From Methanobacterium bryantii (lineage in GTDB: Archaea > Methanobacteriota > Methanobacteria > Methanobacteriales > Methanobacteriaceae): a DNA stretch of 64,000 nucleotides. A program made the position numbers and the translations under genes. Every line of letters starts with the position of its first letter. Within the stretch, counting starts at the first letter, position 1. Shown piece by piece: positions 17,423-27,132 of the stretch. The stretch lies in the NCBI RefSeq assembly GCF_002287175.1, contig NZ_LMVM01000037.1, positions 124,001 through 188,000 on the forward strand, given 5' to 3'. The notes under the pieces are model-generated. The model saw nothing but the letters and a program-made list of their open reading frames with translations. It did not search any database and was not told the origin of the DNA.

Positions 17423-19309
17423 TTATTTCTTTATTTTGAATTTTTCCTTTTTATACGGCACACTGTGTTTGAATCCTTGAGGTTTAGGTCCTTTATGTTT
17501 TCTACCTCTGGCTATTCCTATATATAATGCGCTGTTAACTAGGCCTATATGGCTGAATGCTTGAGGGAAATTTCCGAGCAATTTACCTGTTTTGGGATCT
17601 ATTTCTTCAGCCAGAAGGCCTAAAGGGCTCATTAACTGGAGCACGTTAACAAATATACTTATAGCTTCATCTAACCTTCCAGAAAGGGCAAGAGAATCCA
17701 CAAGCCAAAAAGAACAAATTAAAAAGCAGCCTTCAGCTCCGGGAAGCCCGTCTTCATTTTTGTAGCGGTAAACAAGACCTTTTTCAGTCATTAAATTTTT
17801 CATGACAGCTTCAATGGTGCCTTGAACCCGTGGATCGTCATAGGGCAGCAGCCCCATTCTTGGAATAAGCAGTGTTGTTGCATCAATGGCACCTGAATCA
17901 AAGGATTGAACAAAACTGTTTAATTCTTTATTAAAACCTTTTTCCAGTATTGCAGTTTCTATCTCATTTTTTGTTTCTTCCCAGTTGCAGGAAGTCTCAG
18001 TCTTCTTAAATTTTGCTATTTTAATCCCTCGATCAACAGCTACCCAGCACATAAGTTTTGAATGCACATAATGGAGGGGTTCACCCCTTATTTCCCATAT
18101 CCCTCGGTCTTTAGTGTTCCAGACTTCGCAGATATAGTCAACAAAATTTTTTATAAATTCCCATGTTTTATCTGAAATATCTTTCCCATAACGGGTGGTA
18201 TCATAAATGGCATTTATTAGTTCTCCATAAATATCTAGCTGCTTTTGATTAACGGCTGCATTTCCTATCCTAACAGGGCTTGATTGTTTGTAACCTGAAA
18301 GATATTCCAGCATCTGTTCTTCAACGGCCTCGTCTTTATGGAGTGGATACATTATGCGGATATCTGAAGGGTGAGTGCCCTGTTTTATAATGCTGTTAAT
18401 CCATCTCATGTAATCCTGGGATTCCTGTACATGTTCAAGGTGGAAAAGCGCCTGTATAGTATATGCTGAATCCCTAATCCATGCATAGCGGTAGTCCCAA
18501 TTTCTTACTCCTCCTGTACATTCGGGGAGAGAAGTTGTGGCAGCGGCTGCAATTGCCCCGCTCTCTGGATTTGCCAGTAATTTAAGTACTAAACCAGAGC
18601 GAGCAATGATATCATGCCAGATATCTTCAAGGATACAGATTTTGTGGCATTTGTAAGTCCAGTTTTGCCAGTATTCCTGCAGGGCATCTAATTTTTCATT
18701 AAACTTACCATAATCTGGAGGATACTCTGGAGAATAATGATCCTGCTGGTTATATTGAAGAACAAACCATATTTCCATGTCTTTTCTCATGTTAAACTGG
18801 CTTGTTATTTCATCCTCTTTGATTTTGAGTGGAACAACTGTATTTAAAAATAACTCATTATCCTCAAAACTGCATGTTGCTCCTCCTTCTATTAACTTGA
18901 AATCAGGGACATCCTTGGCATAATTAAAACGTGGTTTGAAACTTAATTCAAGTCGAATATGCCCTTCAATGCACTTAACTTTCCGATAAAGAGTTCTATG
19001 GTGTTTAGTCCCGTCATAAAGATTGACGGGCATAAAATCAGTTATTGTAACCATTCCAAAGGGGGTATTGAATGTGGTTTGGAGGATATTGGTTTCTTTA
19101 ATATAAGCCTGAAATGAGCTGAATTTTGAGACCGGCTGAATAGCAAAATGTCCTCCTCGCTTGTTATCTAAAATTGCTGCAAAGATTGAAGGCGATTCCA
19201 GGTATGGGAGACACATCCAATCTATAGATCCATCACTACCAATAAGTGCACATGTTTCCAGGTTTCCTATAATGCCGTAATTTTCAATATCTTTGAATTT
19301 ATTTTCCAT
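17423..19309 (-). CDS. Glycoside hydrolase family 15 (glucoamylase/trehalase-like)
   Basis: A 628-residue GH15 protein: N-terminal beta-sandwich (about 1-230), then an alpha/alpha barrel. Motifs are RNWDYRYAWIRDSAYT (substrate pocket), WEIRGEPLHYVHSKLMCWVA (first catalytic Glu region) and LLAEEIDP followed by NFPQAFSHIGLVNSA (second Glu region). Members cleave alpha-glucosidic bonds of glycogen, maltooligosaccharides or trehalose. No signal peptide is seen, so it acts in the cytoplasm. I chose the ATG at 19309, with AAAGGT upstream, over a TTG four codons earlier. It lies 26 bases after the sugar porter on the same strand. A role in glycogen or trehalose turnover is inferred. Confidence 0.88.
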   Translation of the reverse strand: MENKFKDIENYGIIGNLETCALIGSDGSIDWMCLPYLESPSIFAAILDNKRGGHFAIQPVSKFSSFQAYIKETNILQTTFNTPFGMVTITDFMPVNLYDGTKHHRTLYRKVKCIEGHIRLELSFKPRFNYAKDVPDFKLIEGGATCSFEDNELFLNTVVPLKIKEDEITSQFNMRKDMEIWFVLQYNQQDHYSPEYPPDYGKFNEKLDALQEYWQNWTYKCHKICILEDIWHDIIARSGLVLKLLANPESGAIAAAATTSLPECTGGVRNWDYRYAWIRDSAYTIQALFHLEHVQESQDYMRWINSIIKQGTHPSDIRIMYPLHKDEAVEEQMLEYLSGYKQSSPVRIGNAAVNQKQLDIYGELINAIYDTTRYGKDISDKTWEFIKNFVDYICEVWNTKDRGIWEIRGEPLHYVHSKLMCWVAVDRGIKIAKFKKTETSCNWEETKNEIETAILEKGFNKELNSFVQSFDSGAIDATTLLIPRMGLLPYDDPRVQGTIEAVMKNLMTEKGLVYRYKNEDGLPGAEGCFLICSFWLVDSLALSGRLDEAISIFVNVLQLMSPLGLLAEEIDPKTGKLLGNFPQAFSHIGLVNSALYIGIARGRKHKGPKPQGFKHSVPYKKEKFKIKK

Positions 19310-19335
19310 AGTATGATTCAACCTTTATCTTTGGT

Positions 19336-20712
19336 TTATTTTGCGTTTTTAATTTCTTGAAGGCGTTTTCCTGCCATTAACTCCATTTCAATTTCTTCAA
19401 GAGATTTTCCTTTGGTTTCAGGTACAAGGAAATAAACAAAAACCCATGTAATAATTCCAATTATGCTGTAAAGCCAGAACGTGCCGGGGGTTCCGATTAG
19501 TTGAATAAGGGATAAAAATGTTATTGCCACCACTAAGTTAGTACCCCAGTTAACTATTGTAGCAGTGCTCATGGCACGGCCCCTTATCCGCAGAGGATAA
19601 ATTTCTGAAATCATTAACCAGAAAACAGGCCCTAAACCTATGGCAAATGAACCGACATACACCATTAAACTTATAACAGAGAGCAAACCTAAAGACGTTG
19701 ATAATCCAGGTAAAACGAAAGCTATCCCTAATGTTGCAAGGCTGGTTATCATTCCAATAATGCCAATTAAGAGTAATGGCCTCCTTCCGACTCTGTCTAT
19801 TAATGAAATCGCTACAACTGTCATGATTACGTTTATCATACCAATCCCTGCAGTTGCAAGTATTGAAATAGCAGCCGATTGAAAACCTGCAAATTCGAGG
19901 ATTGTCGGTGCATAATAAATAACTGTGTTAATACCGGTTAACTGTTGAAAAGCAGCAAGCCCTATGCCTATTATTAAAGCTGGTCTGACTACTGGATCTA
20001 ATATTTCCGACCATTTACATTCCTGTTCACAGACTAGACTCGCTCTAATTTCTTTCATTTCTTCACTTACATTTTTGGTCATTCTTATACGTTCAAGGAC
20101 AGAGCGTGCTTTGTCAATTCGCCCTTTACTGTAAAGCCAGCGGGGACTGGGTGGCATTAAGTACATTCCAACTCCTAATATGATACTTGGGACTACAGCT
20201 AACCCTAACATCCAGCGCCAGCCTCCACTAGAGGCAAAGGCAAAATCCACAAGGTATGAAATGACTATACCCACTGTTATGGCAAGCTGGTTTAATGATA
20301 CAAGTGCACCTCTTATGCTAACTGGTGCAACTTCGGCAATATAGAGCGGTGCAATAAATGAAGCTATTCCGATAGCTATGCCCACCACGATTCTACCTGC
20401 AATTAAAGTATATACATCTGGAGTTAATGCAGTAAATATGGCACCTATTCCGAAAACAAATGCGGCAGCAATGACCATTATACGGCGCCCGTATTTATCG
20501 GCTAAGAATCCACTTATACTTGCACCAATTACAGCACCAATAAGTACAGAACTTACAACGATCTCTTGAGCTGTACTTGAAAGTGAAAAAGCCTGCCTGA
20601 TAAATAGTATTGCCCCCGAAATTACTCCGGTATCATATCCAAATAACATTCCTCCAATAGCTGTAATTGCTGCAGCTATAATTACAAACTGGATATTTTT
20701 CTCCTTAACCAT
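19336..20712 (-). CDS. MFS sugar porter
   Basis: A 458-residue, 12-helix major facilitator of the sugar porter (GLUT/XylE) family. Signatures: GYDTGVISGA in helix 1, DKYGRR after helix 2, PSPRWLYSKGR before the central loop, QQLTGINTVIYYAPTI in helix 7, DRVGRRPLL, and VPETKGKSLEEIE at the end. Expected cargo is a hexose, polyol or disaccharide, driven by protons. Such porters are rare in hydrogenotrophic methanogens, so uptake or export of a compatible solute or storage sugar is plausible. It is first in a two-gene unit with the GH15 enzyme. Confidence 0.9.
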   Translation of the reverse strand: MVKEKNIQFVIIAAAITAIGGMLFGYDTGVISGAILFIRQAFSLSSTAQEIVVSSVLIGAVIGASISGFLADKYGRRIMVIAAAFVFGIGAIFTALTPDVYTLIAGRIVVGIAIGIASFIAPLYIAEVAPVSIRGALVSLNQLAITVGIVISYLVDFAFASSGGWRWMLGLAVVPSIILGVGMYLMPPSPRWLYSKGRIDKARSVLERIRMTKNVSEEMKEIRASLVCEQECKWSEILDPVVRPALIIGIGLAAFQQLTGINTVIYYAPTILEFAGFQSAAISILATAGIGMINVIMTVVAISLIDRVGRRPLLLIGIIGMITSLATLGIAFVLPGLSTSLGLLSVISLMVYVGSFAIGLGPVFWLMISEIYPLRIRGRAMSTATIVNWGTNLVVAITFLSLIQLIGTPGTFWLYSIIGIITWVFVYFLVPETKGKSLEEIEMELMAGKRLQEIKNAK

Positions 20713-20795
20713 TTAAACTACTCCGTTTATTATAAAAAAATACATTCAGTAATTTGATCATGCTAAATTTATCCAATTTTTGCATTAAGCATCTA

Positions 20796-20831
20796 AATTA
20801 TACTTCTTGAACTTCTTTAAGGAGTATAATT
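20796..20831. promoter_or_regulatory. Interrupted dyad upstream of the sugar porter
   Basis: Perfect 9-bp arms AATTATACT (20796-20804) and AGTATAATT (20823-20831) separated by 18 bases, about 85 bases upstream of the MFS start and 430 bases before the TctA-like gene. It could be an operator for sugar-responsive control. It is the only clear structure in the 20713-21260 gap. Confidence 0.4.
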
Positions 20832-21260
20832 CATTAAAATCAATTAAGTTAAAGTTATAGAGGGTTTAGAGCATTCAACGTTAATAAAATAGTATTTAAG
20901 CATTTCCTTAATTGGGAATAGTGAGTCGCGTTTAACTACAGCTGATTGAATTGACTTTGTAGTATTAATCCAACGCTTTGTATTATGAATTTTAATGTTT
21001 AAAAAAGTTTGTCGTAGTATTTAAACTAAAATAACTGGTGAAAAATATTTTAGAAGATATTCCTGATTTTTAAGATGTAAATGGACTTCAACTCTCATCT
21101 GGCTGCAATTTTCCCATGTTATCTTTTCTATTTTCAAATTGCTGAAAATAAAACAAATAATTTTATATATATTATTATTAATGTAATACAGAGATTACTA
21201 AATTTCTACATTATTTGTGCATTTCTATTTAAAGCATATTGAGAAATTCAGGGGTTTAAA

Positions 21261-22511
21261 ATGTTTGATTTGATACTTGCATGTATAATAGGAGTATTAT
21301 GCGGTGTTTTAACTGGTTTAATTCCTGGAATCCATGTTAACATGGTAGGAGCCTTCATTTTTGCGTCATCTTCTTTTCTATTAGCTACTTACTCTCCTGA
21401 AGTTTTATGTGTATTTTTAATTTCCATGGCAATTTCCCATGCCCTTCTCGAGTTTATACCATCTATGTTTCTGGGAGTTCCAGAGGAAGGTACGGTTTTA
21501 TCAATTTTACCTGGTCATAAGCTTCTGCTTGAAGGTAGAGGTAAAGAAGCAGTGAGGTTAGCGGCAGCAGGTGGCTTTGGGGCAATTTTAATTACAGTTG
21601 TCCTTTTACCAATTTTCATAATGCTTTTACCTGCAGTTTATGGGCAGATTAAGCCTTATATATGGATTTTACTTGTAATAATTACTATATTCATGTTTAT
21701 AAGATTGAACAACAACTTAAAGTCATTCCTGTGGTCAGTTGTTTTATTTTTATTTTCTGGAATTATGGGTTATATCATGCTGAATTCACCTGTATCGTCT
21801 AATGTTTCACTGCTTTGTATTTTTACTGGACTTTTCGGTGTAAGCACATTAATTTATAGTTTACAACAGCGTTCATTTGTCCCAACACAAAACCGGTTCC
21901 ATCATTTTAAAATTAACAGTGATATACTCAGGGGAATTTTTGCAGGTGGAGTTGCAGGGAGTATTCTTGGGTTTTTACCGGGATTTGGGCCTGCACAGGG
22001 AAGCCTGATCGCACAGGAACTAATTGGAGGAGGGGATTTTGAAAACAATAATGAAAGTTTTATCACGGCATTAAGCGGTGTTAACACAGCTGATACGTTA
22101 TTTTCACTTGTGATGATATTTTTAATTGGAAATCCAAGAAGTGGAATTGCAGTTTATGTAAAAAACATCCTGCAGAACTTTGATTTTAACCACATGCTAT
22201 TTTTTGTATTTACTGCATTAACCGCAGTTTCAATTTCGGTATTTTTATGTCTAAAATTAGGAGATATTGTAAGCGAGTTAATAGAAAAGATAAATTATAG
22301 GAAACTTTCATGCTTTGTGATAACTTTTATGAGCCTGCTGGTGGTTGGATTTGCTCTTTGGTACCGTGCAAATCTCTTTTTCATGCTGCTTGCGTATGTA
22401 ACAGCAGTTGCACTTGGTTTGCTTCCCCATTACCTTGGAGTGAATAAGTCGAACTTGATGGGGGTTTTAATTGTGCCCACCATTGTGGTTTATTTTAATA
22501 TTGGGTTTTAA
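21261..22511 (+). CDS. TctA-like membrane protein (COG1784 type permease)
   Basis: A 416-residue protein with about ten helices. The repeated glycine/proline hairpins GVLTGLIPGIHVNM (about 12-25) and GSILGFLPGFGPAQG (about 233-247) match the large permease subunit of tripartite tricarboxylate transporters, in the archaeal branch (COG1784). No TctB or TctC partner is next to it, as usual for archaeal members, so its cargo is uncertain. The ATG is preceded by CAGGGGTTTAAA. It is divergent from the sugar porter. Confidence 0.82.
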   Translation: MFDLILACIIGVLCGVLTGLIPGIHVNMVGAFIFASSSFLLATYSPEVLCVFLISMAISHALLEFIPSMFLGVPEEGTVLSILPGHKLLLEGRGKEAVRLAAAGGFGAILITVVLLPIFIMLLPAVYGQIKPYIWILLVIITIFMFIRLNNNLKSFLWSVVLFLFSGIMGYIMLNSPVSSNVSLLCIFTGLFGVSTLIYSLQQRSFVPTQNRFHHFKINSDILRGIFAGGVAGSILGFLPGFGPAQGSLIAQELIGGGDFENNNESFITALSGVNTADTLFSLVMIFLIGNPRSGIAVYVKNILQNFDFNHMLFFVFTALTAVSISVFLCLKLGDIVSELIEKINYRKLSCFVITFMSLLVVGFALWYRANLFFMLLAYVTAVALGLLPHYLGVNKSNLMGVLIVPTIVVYFNIGF

Positions 22512-22626
22512 ATCATTGATATACTTTTTAATGAGTTTAGAAAATATAATAAATATCATGTACTCTAAAATAGTACTATTTTTTTTATTTTGTAATGGTA
22601 AAAAGGGGATTAAAAATATCAAATAA

Positions 22627-22794
22627 AAATATGATGAATTAAGGGATGAATATTATGATACTGATTTTGGAGAAAAATTTTCTAATGGGAATTTATTAGT
22701 ACCCTTTCTAGTTTTCGTTTCCACATTCCTTTCAGGACAGACAGCAACTTCATTTGCTGCTGCTGCAATAATAAGGCTAAAATATCAAACATAG
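22627..22794 (+). pseudogene. Possible gene remnant with a hydrophobic segment
   Basis: An open frame without any start codon, running from just after a stop to TAG at 22792-22794. It encodes a hydrophilic lead, then a membrane-like segment (LLVPFLVFVSTF, SFAAAAIIRL). No family was recognised. It may be the tail of a decayed membrane protein. The rest of the 22512-23000 gap shows nothing else. Confidence 0.25.
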
Positions 22795-23000
22795 AGTATA
22801 CTGGTTCATATATTTTAGTATACGCATCTTAATGGGATTTCCTCTGATTTAGGTAGGTATACTCTCCTCTAGATGTTATTTTCGGAGTCATTATAGAAAA
22901 TTAGAAGTGCATTAACTATTTTGAAATATCAAGAAAGAATATTAAATAATAAAATAGCTCCAATTATTGGTGTTAAAAAGAGATTAGATTTAATTATTGA

Positions 23001-23660
23001 TTAATAAGTCAATCTTCTGGTTTTAATGTATCCGCCTATAAGTCCACATACCCCTCCATTAATAATTCCTAATATCAAATATGGCATTATATAAAGGAAA
23101 GAGCCTGTAAAAAGACTTCCTAAAAAAAAGGATACCGCACCGGTGATTACTGCATTTTTAGTTCCAATTACCATGTTTTCAGATAAGTAACCAATAATCA
23201 CCAATATTAGAAATGGTATGAGTGTAAAGATACCGCTTGTAAAGGTTAATATTAGAGTTATTGCTATTGTTGATGGTACTACTAAAATCCACCCGATATT
23301 ATGGAAATTAAGCTCATTTAATATGGAATTTATAAAACCTGCCTGCATGCCCGGAGGACTTCTATGTATTCTGTGTTGATTTCGGGCATTGTAGATATGT
23401 CTTCCAATGTTTTTATAATAAAATTGATGTAATCGGTTTTTTATATCTGCTGGAAATGAAAATATCTTGTTTTTGAGAATTTCTTTTTTTGCAGGTTTTT
23501 TTCTAAGTGAAACTTGTTTCCATTGGGGATCTATGATATCCAAATTTTCAACATATCTTAATTTACCACTACAATTGCATTTATGGGCAAAATCTTTTGC
23601 AGACTCACCATATTGTAATTTATAATAGCTCTTGCATTTATTGCAGATTAAATAGCCCAC
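23001..23660 (-). CDS. Zinc-ribbon membrane protein
   Basis: A 219-residue protein. The N-terminal 45 residues form a zinc-ribbon module (YLICNKCKSYYKLQ, then HKCNCSGKLRYVE) that recurs at the start of many Methanobacterium membrane proteins. A basic linker follows, and residues about 115-215 hold three or four helices rich in glycine (IINGGVCGLIGGY). Function unknown. The zinc ribbon is probably cytoplasmic and the C-terminus membrane-embedded. It is monocistronic. Confidence 0.7.
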   Translation of the reverse strand: MGYLICNKCKSYYKLQYGESAKDFAHKCNCSGKLRYVENLDIIDPQWKQVSLRKKPAKKEILKNKIFSFPADIKNRLHQFYYKNIGRHIYNARNQHRIHRSPPGMQAGFINSILNELNFHNIGWILVVPSTIAITLILTFTSGIFTLIPFLILVIIGYLSENMVIGTKNAVITGAVSFFLGSLFTGSFLYIMPYLILGIINGGVCGLIGGYIKTRRLTY

Positions 23661-23823
23661 TTAATACCCCCATTAAAAATCTTTTAATAATATCAGGAAA
23701 AGTAGTTTGATATTTGTAATTAAAAGTTTATATTCCACTTCCCTTATTAAATCTTCCCATTTTTGTACTTAGCGCGTTATATCGAAATTAGAATAAGTTA
23801 AAAATAAGTCAAAATTATTTATT

Positions 23824-24174
23824 TCAGGGAGCATTACTTTGAGAATTACAAACAGGCTCATACATACTTATAAGCGCGTTCTTTAACAATTTTCTATCTT
23901 CAAAAGTAGAATTAGGCATCACATGTGCACCGATATAAACATTGCTTTTAAAACCAGCTTCTTTAAACCAGTATTCATACTGGGGATGATCAAGGCCAGA
24001 TTCAAGTTCAGAAAACTCACTTGACTCACATATATACAAAAGTTGATAACTTTCAGGTTCATTTTTAGGGTCTGGCTTCATTAAGATGGCATAAATTGAG
24101 GGAAAGTTCAGTGGATCCCAATCTTTGAGGAGATGGGGGCCGTCAAATACTCTGTTGCCTATTTCTATGCTCAT
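23824..24174 (-). CDS. Hypothetical protein, GIY-YIG-like fold suspected
   Basis: A 116-residue protein I cannot assign firmly. The order of motifs resembles a short GIY-YIG domain: SIYAILMKPD, QLLYICESSEF (in place of YIG), DHPQYEYWF, an NVYIG strand, RKLLKNALISMYEP and a final CN. The canonical tyrosine-glycine pair and the catalytic Arg/Glu are not clearly all there, so it may be inactive or a related fold. It sits 23 bases after the methyltransferase-like gene on the same strand and could be co-transcribed. Confidence 0.55.
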   Translation of the reverse strand: MSIEIGNRVFDGPHLLKDWDPLNFPSIYAILMKPDPKNEPESYQLLYICESSEFSELESGLDHPQYEYWFKEAGFKSNVYIGAHVMPNSTFEDRKLLKNALISMYEPVCNSQSNAP

Positions 24175-24197
24175 ATTATTCCCTCATTAATTAAGAC

Positions 24198-25178
24198 TTA
24201 AATCACAACTACTTCTTTACCTAATTTACCTGCAGCTTCCACAAATTCCTCGGTGTCGATACCAGGAAATGCATCAATGATGCAGATATCAAATTTTTCA
24301 TCCAGAACGTTCTTTAACTGCCTTATATCTAAAGAAAGGACCTTAAATTTTCCCCCCTCCGCAATTACATCTTTTTCCGGATCCCAGGTATCCACTGAAA
24401 ACCCATTTGTTTCTAGATTAATTGCAGTCATTGCCACTGCAGGGGACCAGATATCATTGAAGACAACTTCTCTCGCCCCTGCTTTAAGACAGGTAATGCC
24501 AAGTGTTCCAGGCCCGCAGGTGCAGTCCAAAACAGAAGGGGCATCATATTTTTCTAAAACTTTCTGCAGGATTTCAATTTTGGGAGATTTGACCTGCGGA
24601 AATTCTATATGTATTTTTCCCTGATCTTTGTGGATGCATAATGTTCCGTAGGGCGTCTGAACAATATCACACCGCATATCACACCCTGCTAAAAGTTCAT
24701 ACACATTTGGGCTGAGATCAGAGTCTTTTATCCCTGCGGTTTCTCTTATATTTCCTTTGAGGACTCCTTTGACTTCACGAACTTCTTTTATTATCCTTTG
24801 AGCGCATTTTTCATTTACTTCGTCTGATAATATTACCAGAGAATTTTTTGGTAGATACGGGGCCGAATTCAGGGGATATGCGGGGGTTATAATTGGAACA
24901 CATGTATCTCGTAGTGTTGATCTTTCATCTTTTATCCCCTCATCAATCATTATTTTCAGGACATGTGCAACTACAATATCAAGGTGTCTCCTGCCGCAGT
25001 CACAAAGTCCAAAAGTTGTATTAATTTTGCCTATATCAATTTGGCTGGCTAATGGTGAAAATTTCTTTAAGTTCCATGTTTTACAGAGGGCACATGCCCT
25101 GTAAAATGATTCAATATCTTTTAAAACCGTTGAAGCGGGTTGTATGCATGCATCCCCACACCTACACTGTGTTTCCAT
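24198..25178 (-). CDS. Cysteine-rich SAM methyltransferase-like protein
   Basis: A 326-residue protein. The N-terminal part has two cysteine clusters (CRCGDAC; CALC ... FGLCDCGRRH), probably zinc or Fe-S binding. The C-terminal 120 residues are a Rossmann methyltransferase: VLDCTCGPGTLGITCLKAGA is motif I, EVVFNDIWSPAVAM motif II, and DICIIDAFPG motif IV. Motif IV lacks the NPPY of nucleic-acid methylases, so a small molecule or protein target is likelier. I recall similar genes in methanogens but no proven role. Possible two-gene operon with the 23824 gene. Confidence 0.65.
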   Translation of the reverse strand: METQCRCGDACIQPASTVLKDIESFYRACALCKTWNLKKFSPLASQIDIGKINTTFGLCDCGRRHLDIVVAHVLKIMIDEGIKDERSTLRDTCVPIITPAYPLNSAPYLPKNSLVILSDEVNEKCAQRIIKEVREVKGVLKGNIRETAGIKDSDLSPNVYELLAGCDMRCDIVQTPYGTLCIHKDQGKIHIEFPQVKSPKIEILQKVLEKYDAPSVLDCTCGPGTLGITCLKAGAREVVFNDIWSPAVAMTAINLETNGFSVDTWDPEKDVIAEGGKFKVLSLDIRQLKNVLDEKFDICIIDAFPGIDTEEFVEAAGKLGKEVVVI

Positions 25179-25235
25179 ATACTTAAATATTGGATAGGCT
25201 ATATAAATACGTAGCTATAGGGTATCGTGAGGCAT

Positions 25236-27110
25236 ATGAAAAATAAGCGGAAAGAAATACTCAGGGATCTTTTAGGGGAATTTGGTTCCAGTGATGATTT
25301 TAACAAGGACGATGATGGGCGGGAAAATGAAGTAACCGAAGAACCAGTTAAAAGGCAAGAATACGAACCAATGCAGACCGAATACAAAAGAGAAAACCCC
25401 GATTTGTTGGAAAAGTCAGAATATGCAGAGGATAGATCTGAAAAACAGAATTTGATGGGAAGATCAGAGTATGCAGAGGACAAATCTGAAAGTAAAGATT
25501 TGGCCGGACGATCTGATTATCTAGAAGATAGATCTGAACATAAAAGAAGATCTTTTTTCGATGATGATGACGATGGGTTCAAACTGGACAGTATAATGGG
25601 AGGCTCCGTAAACAAATCTGATTCAAGTAGAATGTTTAAAGAGCCTGCAGAAAAGACCGCTGAAAAGCCAAAAAGACGCCCTAAAAAGATGAAAAAGACC
25701 TCAAGTGGGATAAAAGCTGAAATAATAGAAGACGGGTTAATTCCTCTTTACAACGTGTCTGTCCCTAAATTTACTGAAAGAGAAAGGCAGCTGCTCAATG
25801 AAATTCGTGAAAAGCTGGTTGAAGTTGCTGTTTCTCAAGGTGACAATTTCAAAGTTAATGAAGAGTCATTTGCAGGTGAAGTTAAAGAATTCCTGAAAAT
25901 GAAGGGAGTGAGGGATACTGATAAACTTGCAGCACAAATATCTCAGGAAATGCTGGGGTATGGTGAACTGGATCCTATGATTAAAGATGATGATCTGGAA
26001 GAAATAATGGTAATTGGAACAGGCAACCCTGTGTTTGTCTACCACCGAAAACTGGGAATGATGCAGACAAATGTTGTTTTTGATGATGATACTGATATTA
26101 AAGCGATTATAGATGTTATTGCAAGGCAGGTAAACCGTAGAATAGACCAGCAAACACCTATCTTGGATGCGAGGTTGGAAGATGGTTCAAGGGTAAATGC
26201 AACCATCCCTCCTGTATCTGCAGATGGCTCCTCCCTAACTATACGAAAATTCCGTAAAGATCCATTAACGGTTATTGATTTAATTAACTTTAAAACCATG
26301 TCCTCTCATTTAGCAGGATTTTTATGGGTTTGTGTTGATGGGCTTGGAGTTAAGCCGTGTAACGCAATTATAGCTGGAGGTACTGGTTCTGGTAAAACCA
26401 CAACATTGAACACAGTAACTTCATTTACTCCTCCTCGTGAGAGAATAATCACTATAGAAGATACATTAGAGCTGCAGCTACCTCACGCCCACGTTTTACG
26501 TATGGAAACCCGTCCACCTAACATTGAGGGAAAAGGAGAACTGAACATGGATCACCTGGTTAAAAACTCCCTCAGGCAGAGGCCGGACAGGGTAATTGTA
26601 GGGGAAGTAAGGGGTGGTGAAGCAATAACTCTTTTCACAGCTTTAAACACTGGACACTCTGGATTTGGTACACTTCACGCCAACACTGCACGTGAAACAA
26701 TAACGAGGCTTATAAATCCTCCGATGAATGTTCCAAATATTATGATACCTGCTTTAGACTTTATAATAATGCAGAATAGGATGTATCGGCCTGAAGGGGG
26801 GTCTATAAGGAGAATAACTGAAGTTGCAGAAGTTGTAGGTATGGAAGAAGGTAATGTGCAGCTGAACAGAGTATTTGAATGGAACAACATGGTTGATAAA
26901 GTGGAATATGTTGGTATTGCAAGCCAGACACTAAGGGAAATGGCTGAACTTCGTGGAATAACCATCACTGAAATTGAAGAGGAAATTGAAAAGAGAAGGT
27001 TAGTACTGGAGTACATGGGAGATAACAACATTAGATCCATTACAGAAGTTGGAGAATGGATCAGTGACTATTATAGAGACCCTGATGAAGTTTTAGATAA
27101 GATATTATAG
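25236..27110 (+). CDS. Type II/IV secretion system ATPase (TadA/CpaF-like)
   Basis: A 624-residue hexameric ATPase for pilus or archaellum-type assembly. Residues 1-130 are a highly charged region with three imperfect 16-residue repeats built on RSEYAEDRSE. The core follows: an N-terminal domain (about 175-320), Walker A AGGTGSGKTTT (about 384-394), the Asp box IEDTLELQL, Walker B VIVGEVRGGEA and the His box HSGFGTLHANT. All catalytic motifs are intact. It powers secretion of type IV pilin-like proteins together with the membrane protein encoded 22 bases downstream. The ATG at 25236 is preceded by GTGAGG; an upstream GTG is less likely. No prepilin genes are nearby. Confidence 0.92.
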   Translation: MKNKRKEILRDLLGEFGSSDDFNKDDDGRENEVTEEPVKRQEYEPMQTEYKRENPDLLEKSEYAEDRSEKQNLMGRSEYAEDKSESKDLAGRSDYLEDRSEHKRRSFFDDDDDGFKLDSIMGGSVNKSDSSRMFKEPAEKTAEKPKRRPKKMKKTSSGIKAEIIEDGLIPLYNVSVPKFTERERQLLNEIREKLVEVAVSQGDNFKVNEESFAGEVKEFLKMKGVRDTDKLAAQISQEMLGYGELDPMIKDDDLEEIMVIGTGNPVFVYHRKLGMMQTNVVFDDDTDIKAIIDVIARQVNRRIDQQTPILDARLEDGSRVNATIPPVSADGSSLTIRKFRKDPLTVIDLINFKTMSSHLAGFLWVCVDGLGVKPCNAIIAGGTGSGKTTTLNTVTSFTPPRERIITIEDTLELQLPHAHVLRMETRPPNIEGKGELNMDHLVKNSLRQRPDRVIVGEVRGGEAITLFTALNTGHSGFGTLHANTARETITRLINPPMNVPNIMIPALDFIIMQNRMYRPEGGSIRRITEVAEVVGMEEGNVQLNRVFEWNNMVDKVEYVGIASQTLREMAELRGITITEIEEEIEKRRLVLEYMGDNNIRSITEVGEWISDYYRDPDEVLDKIL

Positions 27111-27132
27111 ATAATGGTGATGTGGTGATAGA

